The notes under the pieces are model-generated. The model searched no databases. It saw only the letters and a program-made list of their open reading frames with translations, and was not told where the DNA came from. This document shows, in pieces, positions 46,901 to 58,920 of a stretch of DNA of 64,000 nt; within the stretch, counting starts at the first letter, position 1; each line of letters begins with the position of its first letter. Source of the DNA: Carposina sasakii (lineage: Eukaryota > Arthropoda > Insecta > Lepidoptera > Carposinidae); the NCBI GenBank assembly GCA_014607495.2, contig CP053152.1, positions 9,655,899-9,719,898 of the forward strand, given 5' to 3'. A program made the translations under genes and the position numbers.

Positions 46901-46919
46901 AGTGTTTTTTTTACCGTAA

Positions 46920-47530
46920 GGTGCCGTACCTTGTCATGAATGTGTACAGGCTATCCTATCCCTATTTAGTTCCTAGTATCCAGTAACTGCTTTATGATTA
47001 GAAATATTGAAACTTTTCTTGGGTAAAAATTTAATTTTTGTACTTAATAGAGTTAAATGACTATTTTTTTGTATTTAACAGTTTGACAGCACTACTGTGG
47101 CTGCAATAAATACCACAATGCATTAAGCAAGTGTTCAATATTGACTGTTGGTTTTTGTACGTACTTACATTATACGATAAATTTATTTTCAAAAAGCCTT
47201 ATTTTAAAGCAATGTATAAATAGTTTTAGCAGGATAGCAGAGTTGGCAAAATGAACAGAACGATAAGGAAAATTGGCAAATCCGGTAGGTCCTTAGAGGG
47301 CGTAACTGCGCTTACGCAAGCCTCCTTATCGATCCGCTGCGCCTGCGTAACCGAACCGATCGAAACAGTTCGTTCACCTCGCGACCAGTAAAATATACGC
47401 AATTTCGGAAACATTAGAAATACAAATAGAACGATAAATGAAGATAAAATTAATCTATCGAACTGTCTGAATATTCATATATCTGAATAATCATACTGAT
47501 TATCTCACGAAATGGATGATGTAGTAAATA
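46920..47530. other. Gene-free stretch
   Basis: No supported gene. A modest GC-rich patch (about 47280-47390) holds a short frame without family resemblance. Confidence 0.4.
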
Positions 47531-47911
47531 TACAGGATGTTTTTTCGTTGCCACCCTTAACGAAGGTTACGTACTCTACTCGTATACATCAAATAAAGTA
47601 AGTTTATGCCAAAAAAATGCTGGGAAACGATGTAATTTTTTTTAAATTAATTGATCGGGCGAAATTTATAGTGTCCAGTGTTTAATGCTAGTTTATTCAT
47701 AGACAGATATTAATTATTTCTAGTGAAAAAATCTTGCTACGCGCGACTATGTGCATTTATGCAGAAAAACGCCGTTTATTTATTCAACTTTGGACCCTAA
47801 TATCTTGGAAACCAGACACTTTCCAGGTATGCTTCCATGGAGAAAAATGATTGCGATGATGAGGAGATTCCGTAGTTTTCGGGAACGTTGACGACCAAAA
47901 ATCATCCTGTA
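47531..47911 (+). mobile_element. CAGGATG-ended element, copy 2
   Basis: Starts TACAGGATGTTTTTTCGTTG and ends AAAAATCATCCTGTA. The 9-bp terminal inverted repeat TACAGGATG/CATCCTGTA has TA nearby. The 381-bp interior is non-coding and shared with 50257-50669, 54095-54361 and 62617-62970. Confidence 0.7.
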
Positions 47912-48912
47912 TAATATAAATTATGATGTTATGTAATAGATTGGTATGTTTTCCATTAGGTAAATTACCTACCTACGTATTTCTTTCGATGTTAAAATTA
48001 TATCGGTAAAGCGTAATGATTTTGAAAAATGAAAGGTCTACATTTTCGAGTTATTCCTATCTAGGGATATCAGACGTTGTTTCGATCCCATATTGTAATT
48101 GTTAGTCATAGCGTCTGACCCCCCTAAAATTTTCCTGGTTCGAACTGATTCCCCTGCAATCTTCGAAATGTACCTACCTACCTGTAGGGAGTACCTGTAA
48201 GGGAGATCGAAAAGAAATAGAAAATAAATTAAATTAAATCCCTCAGGGATTTAATTAACAAGGGGCACCAGAGTGGAATAACTGACGTTGAAATCAAGTG
48301 TAGCCTACGAGTACCTATCTATATTCATATCGTATCTGCCGCACCTATCATACACTTTGCTGTTAGAGGAGCATTTTCAAGTTTTTTATTATTTTATTTA
48401 TCCTATTTTTATTTTTTATATATTTTATATTTTTATATTTATATGAACGTATAAAGAACAATGGACGTAATGCTGTCACTACACAGTTTGAAGCACCGAA
48501 ATGGCGGCGCGTTGGGCATGTGAGCGTATTTTCCAGTAGGCGCCGAGCTTACTATGGTTTGTATGTGTGTGTGAATAACGCGTCAATACACATCCCTACT
48601 CCATGGAATATCGTTGCCGAGATTACTATGAATGCTTCACTCTGTGTAGTCACAACACTCTGTCCGTTATTCTTTATACGTTCATGTTATTATCTAAGTA
48701 TTTTTAAATTTCTTAACTCTTAAGATAGTCGAAGGAAGGAATGAAGAAGGTGGTTCTTAAATTACGAACCACCAAATACATAAATCTAGATTTCATTTTA
48801 CATGAAGTCTGTCACACCACACACGAAATCTTTTTTTCAGTTTATATGAGAAGAAGCAAGATGACATTGTGTGCTAATTCGCGACTTAAATTAAGTCTAC
48901 CATGTTGTAGGG
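47912..48912. other. Gene-free stretch
   Basis: AT-rich, with two 60-70 codon frames and no recognisable gene or repeat. Confidence 0.4.
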
Positions 48913-49490
48913 CAGGGATGGCGAATCTTTAGTGATATGATATACGTGCCATTTTTCATGAGATAAATAGTTATTATATCTATGACGTGCCATCAAATAA
49001 TTTAGGCATATTTATATTATTGAACAAAAATAAAACGTACATTATTATTTATTTATTAAAAATTCAAACGTACAATTATCGGTATGTAATGTTACTATTT
49101 TAACAAATAATCAAATTAGGCTAAGTATTTTAGGCCCTTATTATTGAATGCAAAAGATAAAACTAGATGATATTAAGTACATTAATTATTTAACTTTATT
49201 ATACAAATTCAAACGTACAATTATCGGTATGTGTTACTATTAATTAACATATAAAAAAATTGTGTGAAATTTCTGCTAGAATAAATTTCAAATTAGATGC
49301 TAAGTATTTTATGTCAGGCCCTTACTTTGTTACTTTCAGCAGAATGCAAGCTGCTGAACTAGAGTCATCTGACAAACGGTTTCGATGCATTTTTTTTATG
49401 TTATTCATTCTCATTTGTATCATTCGGCGTGCCTGAACTATTTTGTTGCGTGCCAGAGGTGGCACGCGTGCCATTGGTTCGCCATCCCTG
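48913..49490. mobile_element. hAT-like non-autonomous element (CAGGGATGGCGAA ends)
   Basis: The perfect 13-bp terminal inverted repeat CAGGGATGGCGAA/TTCGCCATCCCTG is flanked by an exact 8-bp duplication TTGTAGGG (48905-48912 and 49491-49498). CAGGG-type ends with an 8-bp duplication are diagnostic of hAT elements. The 578-bp interior holds no transposase but contains a direct duplication of a segment with AAACGTACAATTATCGGTATG (49065 and 49209). Confidence 0.9.
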
Positions 49491-49498
49491 TTGTAGGG

Positions 49499-50085
49499 TA
49501 TTATGTTGGTATTATTTTTTTAGCTAATAAATAAATCATTTTAATTTGTTTGTTGATTGTTCAGTTTCATTTGGAATAGGGTATAAAGATAAGACTTCCT
49601 GTAAGCTATAATAAGGAACAGTTTCAAGCTTCATTTCCAAGTAGTATCATATAGTATAGTCATTTGAGTCAAAATTGCTTCTGAATTTTATTGAGATTCT
49701 TATGAGCGGAACCCGAAACGCAGACGAATGTTTGTCAATTATTACTGTACATACGATATAGGGTGTTTGTTTATGTTTTATTTTATTACCTATAGTGCTG
49801 GAATATAATCTATATCCTGGTATCATTTTAAATAATTTAGGTGCCTTTGATTGTGTGATTAAAGAGTCATAGTAAATTCCTAAGTGGATATGATTGTGAA
49901 AGTACTAAATATTTGTAATTTAATATGCACAATTTTATTAATATGAGTACATAATTAAATAATCCCAATGTTGAAGATTAATTACAAGGAAATCGATATT
50001 TCCTACCATGAAGTGGATAACATATTTTTTAGTCGCAATATGTTGTCTCGTAGGTACTTAAATATACATATTATGCAGAAGTTTC
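49499..50085. other. Gene-free stretch
   Basis: AT-rich, no exon or bounded repeat. Confidence 0.4.
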
Positions 50086-50990
50086 TTATAAATTTATCTT
50101 AACTAAGACATTATATATTATGAAATATTATAAAATTATATAATATAAAAGCTGAATCCCTCAGCACAATGTTTAATTATGAAACGATCAACTATATCCT
50201 AGCGGATTATATTATGGAGAAATTTCTTATAAATTTATCTTAACTAAGACATTATATGCAGGGTGTTTTTTCGTTGGTAGAGGTAGTACGTACCCTTAAC
50301 GAAGGGTACGTACTCTATACATCAAATAAAGTAAGTTTATGCCAAAAAAAATGCTGGGAAATGATGTAATTTTTTTTGAAAAATTTGTTTTTTCTTGGTG
50401 GGGCGAAATTTATAGTGTTTTTTTTAATTTATAGTTATGTTTATGCTTGTTATTTCATAGACAGATATTAATTATTTCTCAAGAAAAAATCTTGTTACAC
50501 GCGGCAATGTGCATTTATGCAGAAAAACGCAGTTTATTTACTCAACTTTGGACCCTAATATTTTGGAAACCAGACACTTCCCAGGTACGCTTCCATGGAG
50601 AAAAATGATCGTGATGATGAGGAGATTCCGTCGTTTTCAGGAACGTTGACTACCAAAAATCATCCTGTATTATAAAATATTAATAAGAAAATGAAAAAAT
50701 TCTTCAGCCGAGTGCGATTTGAACTCACGACCACTCGCAAACCGTGCTTTCGCTCTAACCAACTGAGCTATCGGGTCAATTAACTCGGATGACAAACTTT
50801 ACCATCTCTTTTAAAATTACATTATTGGTAACGTTATTTTTTCATCCTGATAGCTATACACTAGCCAAATCTCGGTAAACAAAGCTGAATCCCTCAGCAC
50901 AATGTTTAATGATGAAACGATCAACCATATCTTAGCGGATTATATTATGGAGAAGTTTCTTATTAATTTATCTTAACTAAGACATTATAT
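50086..50990 (-). repeat. SINE family 2 segments interrupted by a CAGGATG element
   Basis: The segment AAATTTATCTTAACTAAGACATTATAT appears at about 50090, 50230 and 50965. The CTGAATCCCTCAGCACAATG body appears at about 50150 and 50885. A tRNA-like head lies at 50705-50785. A CAGGATG-ended element (50257-50669) splits one copy. The whole block is a nested and partly duplicated SINE array. Confidence 0.65.
50257..50669 (+). mobile_element. CAGGATG-ended element, copy 3 (nested)
   Basis: Starts TGCAGGGTGTTTTTTCGTTG and ends AAAAATCATCCTGTA. It is inserted in the ACATTATAT sequence of the SINE block. Non-coding. Confidence 0.7.
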
Positions 50991-50991
50991 A

Positions 50992-51180
50992 TTATAAAAT
51001 ATTAATAAGAAAATGAAAAAATTCTTCACCCGAGTGAGATTTAAACTCACGACCACTCGCAAACCGTGCTTTCGCTCTCACCAACTGAGCTATAGGGCGA
51101 AAGCACGGTTTGCGAGTGGCCGTGAGTTCAAATCTCACTCAGGTGAAGAATTTTTTCATTTTCTTATTAATATTTTATAA
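50992..51180. repeat. 84-bp-arm palindrome built from a tRNA-like SINE head
   Basis: Left arm 50992-51075 and right arm 51097-51180 are reverse complements with three mismatches (81/84), separated by 21 bases. Each arm carries the tRNA-like region with a B-box-type word (GAGTTCAAATC in the right arm). The A-box lies in the loop on one strand only. Confidence 0.85.
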
Positions 51181-51639
51181 CTTATATATATTTTTTCGAG
51201 TAAGTGAAATTTGGTCACAGCAAAAATTGTTCATAGGTACGTATTATTAGTGCAATTTGGTCACTGAATGTGAATCATGAATATTAAATTTTATTTGCCA
51301 TATTAAATAGTTTACTACATGATTATGTATTGCTCGCAATAAAACATAGATCAGTAACATTAGATACTAAGTCCCTTTTGCACCAAAAAAATAAATAAAT
51401 ATTTACCTCTTTACATTTTTGCACTTAAAAAAAAATATCACTGGGACCAAATTACACAAACCTTTTTCATATACTTTTTATATCCATCTTTATATTTTAT
51501 TTTATTCTGTTTTAGTATATAGGTAAAACTAGTATTGGTATAAGAAATTTGTACATTTTCTTTGTCATAAACTTTATTTGTGAAAACTTTACTGTGTACA
51601 ATAAAGCATTAGAAAGAAATATATCGTGACTGGACCATG

Positions 51640-52055
51640 ATTTTGAGATGTAAACCAGTGACAATCATCGCAGGAAAATTCCAAAATTTTCCGATTTCTT
51701 TCTCATTTTTTTATGAAAAAAATTGTGTGGTTCGTTTAAGTAGGCCTTAAATACATACATACATATAATCACGCCTTTATCCCTTACGGGGTAGGCAGAG
51801 CACCAAGGGCCGATAGAACCACATGGTGCCACTTCCTATCAATTTTGAGGGTATAGTTGAGATGTACTAGTTCGGTTAGTAGTGACAGGTGGTCAGCCCA
51901 TCGCCTACAAAACACCAAAACCCTCTTAAATAATTACTTAAAAACAAAATTTCCAAGCAATGTATGATTTTAAAAAAAGTTGCTCTCAAAAAAGTTTAAT
52001 TTACTGATCAACCCTAAAAGAGAGTCACAAGTGATCCATAAAACAGCAATCACAC
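51640..52055 (+). repeat. Copy of the 237-1042 element interior, split by another repeat
   Basis: Words such as GTTCGTTTAAGTAGGC, AAAAAAGTTGCTCTCAAAAAA and GAGTCACAAGTGATCCATAA match 385-500. The GTAGGCAGAGC repeat with its CATA run (51755-51925) sits in the middle, so the second repeat inserted into the first. Confidence 0.6.
51755..51925 (+). repeat. GTAGGCAGAGC repeat family, copy 5
   Basis: The most complete copy. It has a CATACATACATA leader, CACGCCTTTATCCCTTACGG, CCGATAGAACCACATGG, and a tail with GGTCAGCCCATCGCCTACAA that is shared with the copy in CYP306A1 intron 6. Confidence 0.7.
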
Positions 52056-52074
52056 AAAAACCAATCATCATTTA

Positions 52075-53130
52075 CAGCCCTGAGAAGTCCACAGTTGGAC
52101 ATACCCCCAACAACCTCCACTCCGACCGGTCGAAAGCCGCCTGCATCCAACCGACGCTCGCATCCAACCGACCCTTGGCCAGGTCGTCCGTCCACCTCGC
52201 GGGTGGCCTTCCCACGCTGCGCTTGCCGAAACGTGGTATCCACTCTAGAACTTTGCGACTCCATCGGCCATCAGTTATTATTTATTTATTTATTATCTAT
52301 TATACTTCAGCTTGCTGGACCGTTGAGCTATGTCGGTGATCTTTGTACGTCTGCGGATCTCCTCATTTCTGATTCGATCACGCAGAGAGATCCCAAGCAT
52401 AGCTAGAGGCACATAGTTAGAGACCACGTCTCGGCACCGTAGGTCATCACCGGCAGCACGCACTGGTTGAATACCTTCGTCTTTAAGGACTGGGATATCT
52501 TGGACATAAATAAGTTTCGTAGTTTCCCGAACGCTGCTCAGCCGAGCTGGATTCGCCGATTTACCTCCTTCTCAAAGTTGGACCTACCTAGTTTGACCGT
52601 CTGTCCCAGGTAAACATACTCGTCTACAAGTTCGAGCATCGAGCTCCCAACCAGTACAGGAGTGGGCGGCATGAGGCTTCGTCTTGTCCATGTTCATCTT
52701 CAGGCCCCCCTGTTGGGAGACTCGATTGAGACCATCGAGCATTGTGCTTAGATCCTTCAGCGATTCTGCCATGACCACGATATCGTCTGCGAACCGAAGG
52801 TGAGTGATGTATTCGCCATTGATATTGATGCCGAGTCCTTTCCATTCGAGAAGCTTAAAGGCGTCTTCCACTGCATTGGTGAAGAGCTTCGTAGAAATAA
52901 CATCTCCTTGTCTCACTCCCCTCTGCAATGAAATCGGCTCAGTGCTTCGCTCCTGTACTTGTACCGCCATGGTGGCGTTGCTGTAAACACTTCAGCACTT
53001 CGATATATCGATGTTCAATATGGCACCGCTGGAGAGACTGTAGCACTGCCCATGTCTCGATCGAATCAAATGCCTTCTCATAGTCCACGAACGCTAGGCA
53101 TAGTGGCCGATTATACTCTTCCGTTTTTTA
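52075..53130 (-). pseudogene. RTE-like LINE reverse-transcriptase fragment
   Basis: Minus-strand frames give VDYEKAFDSIE (53100 region), QRGVRQGDVIS (near 52925), FADDIVVMAESL (near 52790, the catalytic FADD box), LGQTVKLGRSNFEKEVNRRI, then GRPPARWTDDL and a YVQLWTSQ end near 52095. The order fits the reverse-transcriptase and C-terminal part of RTE-type non-LTR retrotransposons. The frame shifts at least three times, stops interrupt it, and a TAAATAAATAAATAAT run has replaced a segment near 52280. It is dead and 5'-truncated. Confidence 0.85.
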
Positions 53131-53200
53131 TATAATCTGTCGTACAATCAAAACATACAAAAACATACTAAGCTACATATAAGTTATCTCGATATTTTTA

Positions 53201-53862
53201 GGTTCCGTATCAAAAGGAAAAAACGGAACCCTTATAGGATCACTTTGTTGTCCGTCTGTCCGTCCGTCCGTCTGTCAAATAACAAGAAATTTATATCAAT
53301 ACTCACTCGGTCTACTGTCCTTGAAGCTGTGAAAAAATCAAACTTCTAAGCCAACGCAATCAAAAGATACAGCCGTTTATGCCGCATTTCGAACTTGCAA
53401 GGGAATCAAAACTACAGGGTGCTTCCCGTGAACTCAGAATCTTGAAATTTGTACGAAGCACGTCTTATAGCATAGATAAAGGAAAATTACGAAACCATAT
53501 TTTTAGTTACATCACATAATATATTTTTTTTAAATAATTTTAAACTTACTTACTGAAATTCATACCAAATACTCAGACCTTTAACTGTAGCAAAATCAAA
53601 CTTCTATGTCAACGCAATCAAAGAAACAGCAATTAAGCTGCATATTTTGAAATCGCAAATAATCAAAACCTAGGTATTTGTACTTGAAATTTGTATGTAC
53701 ATAAAGGAAAAATTCCGAAAACCTTAAATTTTTTGTTACATTACAAAATATATATTTTTTAATAAATATAAACTTATTACTTTTTTAGATAGACTCGATG
53801 AACGAACTTTGTAAACCTTGCAGGTTTGTACGGAACCCTCGGTGCGCGAGTCGATATTTTTT
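53201..53862 (+). repeat. ACGGAACCCT-type repeat family, copy 3
   Basis: Starts TTCCGTATCAAAAGGAAAAAACGGAACCC with a GTCC/GTCTG tandem run, then matches 37080-37690 in order, and ends CAGGTTTGTACGGAACCC and GTGCGCGAGTCG. Two internal passages containing AACTTCTA(A/T)G(C/T)CAACGCAATCAAA suggest an internal duplication. Confidence 0.6.
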
Positions 53863-54094
53863 TATATTAAATCACCAAGTCGAGTTGGTATACTGAACGT
53901 AGGTGTAGCTAAGTATCTATAATTTGTAAGATTATATCCACATGTTATGTTGTATTATAAAACAATAATATCAAGGGCGACGGCGAGTTTTTTTTGATAA
54001 CAGAAAAAATATTTCGGTAGGCATATTTTTCTGTACCAGTTTTAGTTTAAAACGAAACATCTGAAAGTGAACATTTTTAATCGTATAAAAAATT
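53863..54094. other. Short gene-free stretch
   Basis: Nothing recognisable. Confidence 0.3.
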
Positions 54095-54361
54095 ACTTGA
54101 TCGGGTGAAATTTATAGTGTCCAGTGCTTATGTTAGTTTTTTCGTAATCAGATTTTAATTATTTCTCGTGAAACGACTTGCTACTAGTACGCGAGTCAAT
54201 GTGCATTTATGCAAAAAAACGCAGTCTATTTACTCAACTTTGGACCCTAATATCTCGGGAACCAAACAATTCCCAGGCTTCCATTGAGAAAAATGATCGT
54301 GATGATGAGGAGATTCCGTCGTTTTCGGGAACGTTGACGACCAGAAAACATCATGTATACC
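54095..54361 (+). mobile_element. CAGGATG-ended element, copy 4 (5'-truncated)
   Basis: Retains the right-hand two thirds of the family (GGGTGAAATTTATAGTGTCC through ACATCATGTA). The left terminus is missing. Confidence 0.65.
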
Positions 54362-54894
54362 AAACCAACACATAGGTATGTGTACACATGTGTATAAAAA
54401 TACAAAAGTACGATATAATTTATTAAAAATATAATAATAATTAATGAGTTATTTTTTTCATAAGTCCTGGGGCAGGCATACAATGCGAGAGAACTGCGGT
54501 TATCGTAAGAGTTATCATTTGGAGAGTGCTGGCCGGTAACTGCAAAATGTGTCACAACCTACTTCTCGCAGATTGAAGGTCACATTATTGTTGAAATTTC
54601 GATTCACCAAGATCGAGATTTTTACACATGCGACAGCTGTGTCACGGACAATGAGATAAGTAATGTCCCAGACCTCAATTAAAAATTAAATCTTTTAAAA
54701 ACTACTAGCCGTATCAGTGTACGAAAATTAAAAACATTATTATTAAGCAAGATAAGTGCGATCTGTCAAATACAAGATGTTTTTTAATTGAAAGAATAAT
54801 TTATATTGTCTAGCTTCGAAATAATGGAAAGCTTCTAAGAGCCTTGTCATTATTTATTGTTAGTTGAGTGAGGCATATCTTCTTCTATTCTATA

Positions 54895-55235
54895 CATACA
54901 TATAATAAAAATGTAACGGATCGCTGTCTGTAGGTACATGGAACATATATGAGAATAAATATTATAGGAGACCTTTATCAGCGCAATAGTAGGTACCCAA
55001 AATAATGATTTATAGAATTTTTATCTATTTGTCGGTTTGTCTGTTTATCTGTTTGTGCACGCTAATCTCAGAAATGGCTGAACCGATTTCGATGCAGTTT
55101 TTAGGAATATATTGTGGCAGGTCCCACTTAACATATAGGCTGCTTTTTATCCCGGGAAAATGTTTTTATCCCGGATAATTTCGACATTTTGTTTTTTCTG
55201 TAGTCCACGCGGACTGAGTCGCGGGTGTCCACTAA
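54895..55235 (-). mobile_element. Helitron-like interspersed repeat, family A, copy 4
   Basis: Nearly colinear with 541-863 (AAAATGTAACGGATCGCTGT through GTCGCGGGTGTCCACTAAT). The terminal hairpin is followed by ACTAA then T. Confidence 0.6.
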
Positions 55236-55528
55236 TATTATAATATAAATAAGACACGTCAGAGTGAAAATTTTAAAATTTTCACCTAATAATTTATTAG
55301 AACATCCATAATAGGTATCATCACATTACTTATAGAAATATTTATAAAAATTCGTCATCTAAGCCCGAGCACATAGCCTCGAGATATTCCCGTTCAAATG
55401 GGACAATACCTCGGAGTAAAATTATTGTGTATCTATTACAAAAATATTATTTTATTAGGCCATGTGGCTAAAAACACAACTAAATTAAATTGACAGCACC
55501 TGCATACATGCTGTAGGTAACGCTAGCA

Positions 55529-56385
55529 TAGCAGAATGAGTGGGAAGTAGGCTATCTCCGGCCCAATCCGCGACATAATTACCTACCATACTTGCCTACT
55601 TCAGGGTTGACACTTTTAGCTAAATATTAATTCAGTGCCTAGAAGTTGGCCAGGGCCGGGAAGTTGTATTTTTTACTTGTGGTGTCTGGGTTCAGGGTTA
55701 TCGATTATCACACATTTTTCGTTTATTTATCGGTGCCGAAAAGCCGTGTCGTGAGTGACGCGCGAACTAGTGGTAGCTAATATAACGTATAGCTTTTAAA
55801 AATAACATGCTATTTGTCCATAGCGCAATTACCAATGATTTAATTGACTCGTTCCAAGCTAAACGCTATAACGATATGCGCGCTTCACGTGTCGCGTACG
55901 TATGACTCATCGCGCCTTCGACACGCCATGCATAGCGCGTGACGGCCGGCGCCGGACTACCAACAGCTATATGAAATCGCGTCAAATATAAAATAGCGTA
56001 TTCGTGACTTGTCTTGTCATTGGTTACCAACAGATATATGAAATTGCGTCAACTTTTCATTGGTGGGATAAGAATATAGCGTATTCGTTCAGTCATTCAT
56101 TCGTGACTTGTGATTTGCGCGCAACTCGTAACGTTATAACGTCACGGAAAAAATAGCGCGCTATTTGCATGTAGCATATCACTTTCACGCGTTCCGAGAA
56201 TATAGCTTTTTTGAACACCACTAGCGCGAACCTTGTGCGGTGTTAGCCCCGACTGGCGCACTGAGAAACGGGTCTAGATTTTGTTTGAGTGTGCGTGCGG
56301 CGACGCATCGATACTATGGCGCACACATACAAGCCGCGCGCGATGCGTTTGTATGAAGATAACATACTTCCCACTCATTCTACTA
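55529..56385. mobile_element. 857-bp element with TAGYAGAATGAGTGGGAAGTA ends
   Basis: The 21-bp terminal inverted repeats (55529-55549 and 56365-56385) differ at one base. The interior contains two direct copies of a CCAACAG-TATATGAAAT-GCGTCA segment (55960 and 56028), several AATAGCG / CGCGCTATTT words and a GC-rich right half. No transposase is seen and no target duplication is clear. GACGCTAG-type sequence occurs outside both ends. Confidence 0.65.
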
Positions 56386-56929
56386 TTATGTATGACGCTA
56401 GTAAACATTTCATGACAATCGTTAGGATGAAATCATCCATTATTTTTTCATGACCAACCATACTACTTATTATGAAATGGTCAAGTCGTCCATAAAACCG
56501 TATAATTCAATAAGTTATTCATAAGCAAGCAGTCAGAGCGTCTTTAAGTTTTAAATGTTCATTGTTCGAACAACCGAAAGTAAACAAGCTTGAAAATGAT
56601 ACCTGCTTCAAATTTCGATCGCAGACAGTAGGTAAACAATTTATAGACATCAAAGCGACTAAAGTTTTATTTTACGTGTAAACTGCAAACGCACGCAGAA
56701 CATGGCCAAAGTAAATTTTATTATTACATAATATACTACGATTAGTACCTACTATTTACCTGACTTTATAAAAATCTTTACACTCAGAAAAAATACCTAT
56801 GATACGAATATATTATTATGCAACCTGTATGCGAACAGGTTTGAGTATACCGGGTCGAAGCGGATAGTTTTAGGCTCTTTGCAAATTAATGATATTTTTT
56901 ACCTGACTCCGCTAGAAGGAGAGTTGCTC

Positions 56930-57052
56930 AGAAGAAGCTCCTCGGTGATGGACATAGACGTAGAGTCGGAAAGCAAGTAAGAATAAATATAAAGAGGTCA
57001 CGGTGACGCGACGTCTATATATGTCCACTACCGAGGAGGTTCTTCTGAACAT
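56930..57052. repeat. Fold-back hairpin element
   Basis: TCAGAAGAAGCTCCTCGGTGATGGACATA (about 56939) pairs imperfectly with TATGTCCACTACCGAGGAGGTTCTTCTGA (about 57020). Non-coding. Confidence 0.65.
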
Positions 57053-58800
57053 ATTCCCCGGGTTGAACTGTTCAGTTCAATAATGATGATGGGCGGGCAT
57101 TGTAGCAGGAAGCAGCTTCTTATTTCGACCACCGGCGACCCAGGAACAATCGGGATTTTGTTACAACTAGCATTCGTCTGCGACTTCAGCCGCATGGACT
57201 ACAGAATAATAGCTACTGATTTTATCTTTTTATCTTTAACACTTGCGAAAATGTATTTACTAGTTAATATTTCGGCATTCAGATATAACCAGTTTTTAGT
57301 TAGACCTCCTACTATAAAATAGTGTAAACGGCATTTAATTTCATGCAGTAGTGTTTGCGTGGTGCTTGAGCGAATATACAAACTAAATTCAAAAATTTGT
57401 CGTTTTCACTCTCAAATGGCTCAATATTTTTTACTGCCACGTCTCAACAAACTTGAGTTACAGATTCAAAACATGTATTTTCACTTATTTCATTTTAAGT
57501 TTACATATAATTTGATAAGAACCCCATGGTACTCTAATTTAGGTAAAGTACTAGGTATTTATGATTATATATATATTTTTTTTATTGTTAGTTATTTAGT
57601 TTATCACCTTAATGCTACATGCCCCCTAAATAGGTATATTAAGATATTAGCTTGATCATTTTGTATTCTACAACTTAGTCAACCTAATACATAGGTAATT
57701 TAAATAAAAAAAATTGAAGATACGCGGTTTGTTTTTGCCCTTTCTACTCGATTTTTGTTTATTTTTGCTCGTAACCTTACTCTGCATATCTAGAGACTAT
57801 CTCAAAACTCACGTACAATGTTAAATGTAGATTACTCACGCACGAGGTAATAATGCCTAATTTCACTTTTTTTGTCGCCTCTGCACTATAAGAAAATGTT
57901 GAGTACGACAAAATGAAACTCGTCGGATTGTCTACCGTAGTCTATACTTCGTTTAAGTCACGAAGGCTCTCATTTAGGTTCTAGTATCTTTGTAAATTTA
58001 ATTCTAATTCCTTTATTTTATTTAGTTCTATTAAAATCCGTGGGATTAGAAACAGACACTTACTCCGTAGGTATAGTTGCTAGGTAAGATAGATTGAGAT
58101 TACACATGTACCTAGGTATATGCATCAGCATTTTTATAACAAAGAAACTTAGAGATAAATCATCTAATATAACTAGTTATTTTAGCATAGTATCATTATT
58201 ATCTATTCTGTATTACTAACTAGAAAGTTAATCTCAATAATATAGGCAATTTACGTCACTTGGGCAAAATGCAAATTCGCTATTAATAATGGAAGTTTCG
58301 GACAAGAATTGTGTAACACCTGAAGAACTTACGATAAAATCGCGGATTTATGTCAAGGAACATATGCATACAATCGAGGATATCCAAATATGAGCATACA
58401 TCTGTATCATCTACAGGGTGACGTAGGCTCACGTCAAGACCAATATTTGCAACTAGAGCATTGACCTAAATCATCATATCATAGTGTCACAAGCGCGCAA
58501 AAATGGCAAGGTTACGCCGCAAAATGTCGCGTTATATGGATATAAAATGCTTGATAGTTAAACTTATAAAATAAATTATCATAATGCTAAAGGTACCATT
58601 TCGGTGGTGGAAAAAGTTGACACTTCATTTCATGCCCTAGCTTTTTAGGTATCTGCCTACATACTTTTTATTATCTAGCTAGACTCTAGATAGTTTTAAG
58701 TAATACGTTAATTTGGCTAGTGTATAGCTATCAGGATGAAAAAATAACGTTGCCAAAAACGAAATGTAAAAATAAAAAGTTTAAAAGAGATGGTCAAATT
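57053..58800. other. Gene-free stretch
   Basis: No supported gene. A small Helitron-like fragment (TCGTCTGCGACTTCAGCCGCATGG) lies near 57175. The rest is AT-rich. Confidence 0.4.
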
Positions 58801-58920
58801 TGTCATCCGAGTTAATTGACCCGGTAGCTCAGTTGGGTAGAGCAAAGTACGATATGCGAGAGATCGTGAGTTCAAGTCTCACTCAAGAGATTTTTTTTTC
58901 ATTTCTTAATAATATTTATA
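58725..58920 (+). repeat. tRNA-derived SINE, family 2, plus-strand copy
   Basis: GACCCGGTAGCTCAGTTGGG (A-box) and GAGTTCAAGTCTC (B-box) stand 36 bases apart. They are preceded by the TTTGTCATCCGAGTTAATTG body and followed by a T-rich tail and AATAATATTTATAA. The acceptor stem does not close, so it is not a true tRNA. Confidence 0.7.
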
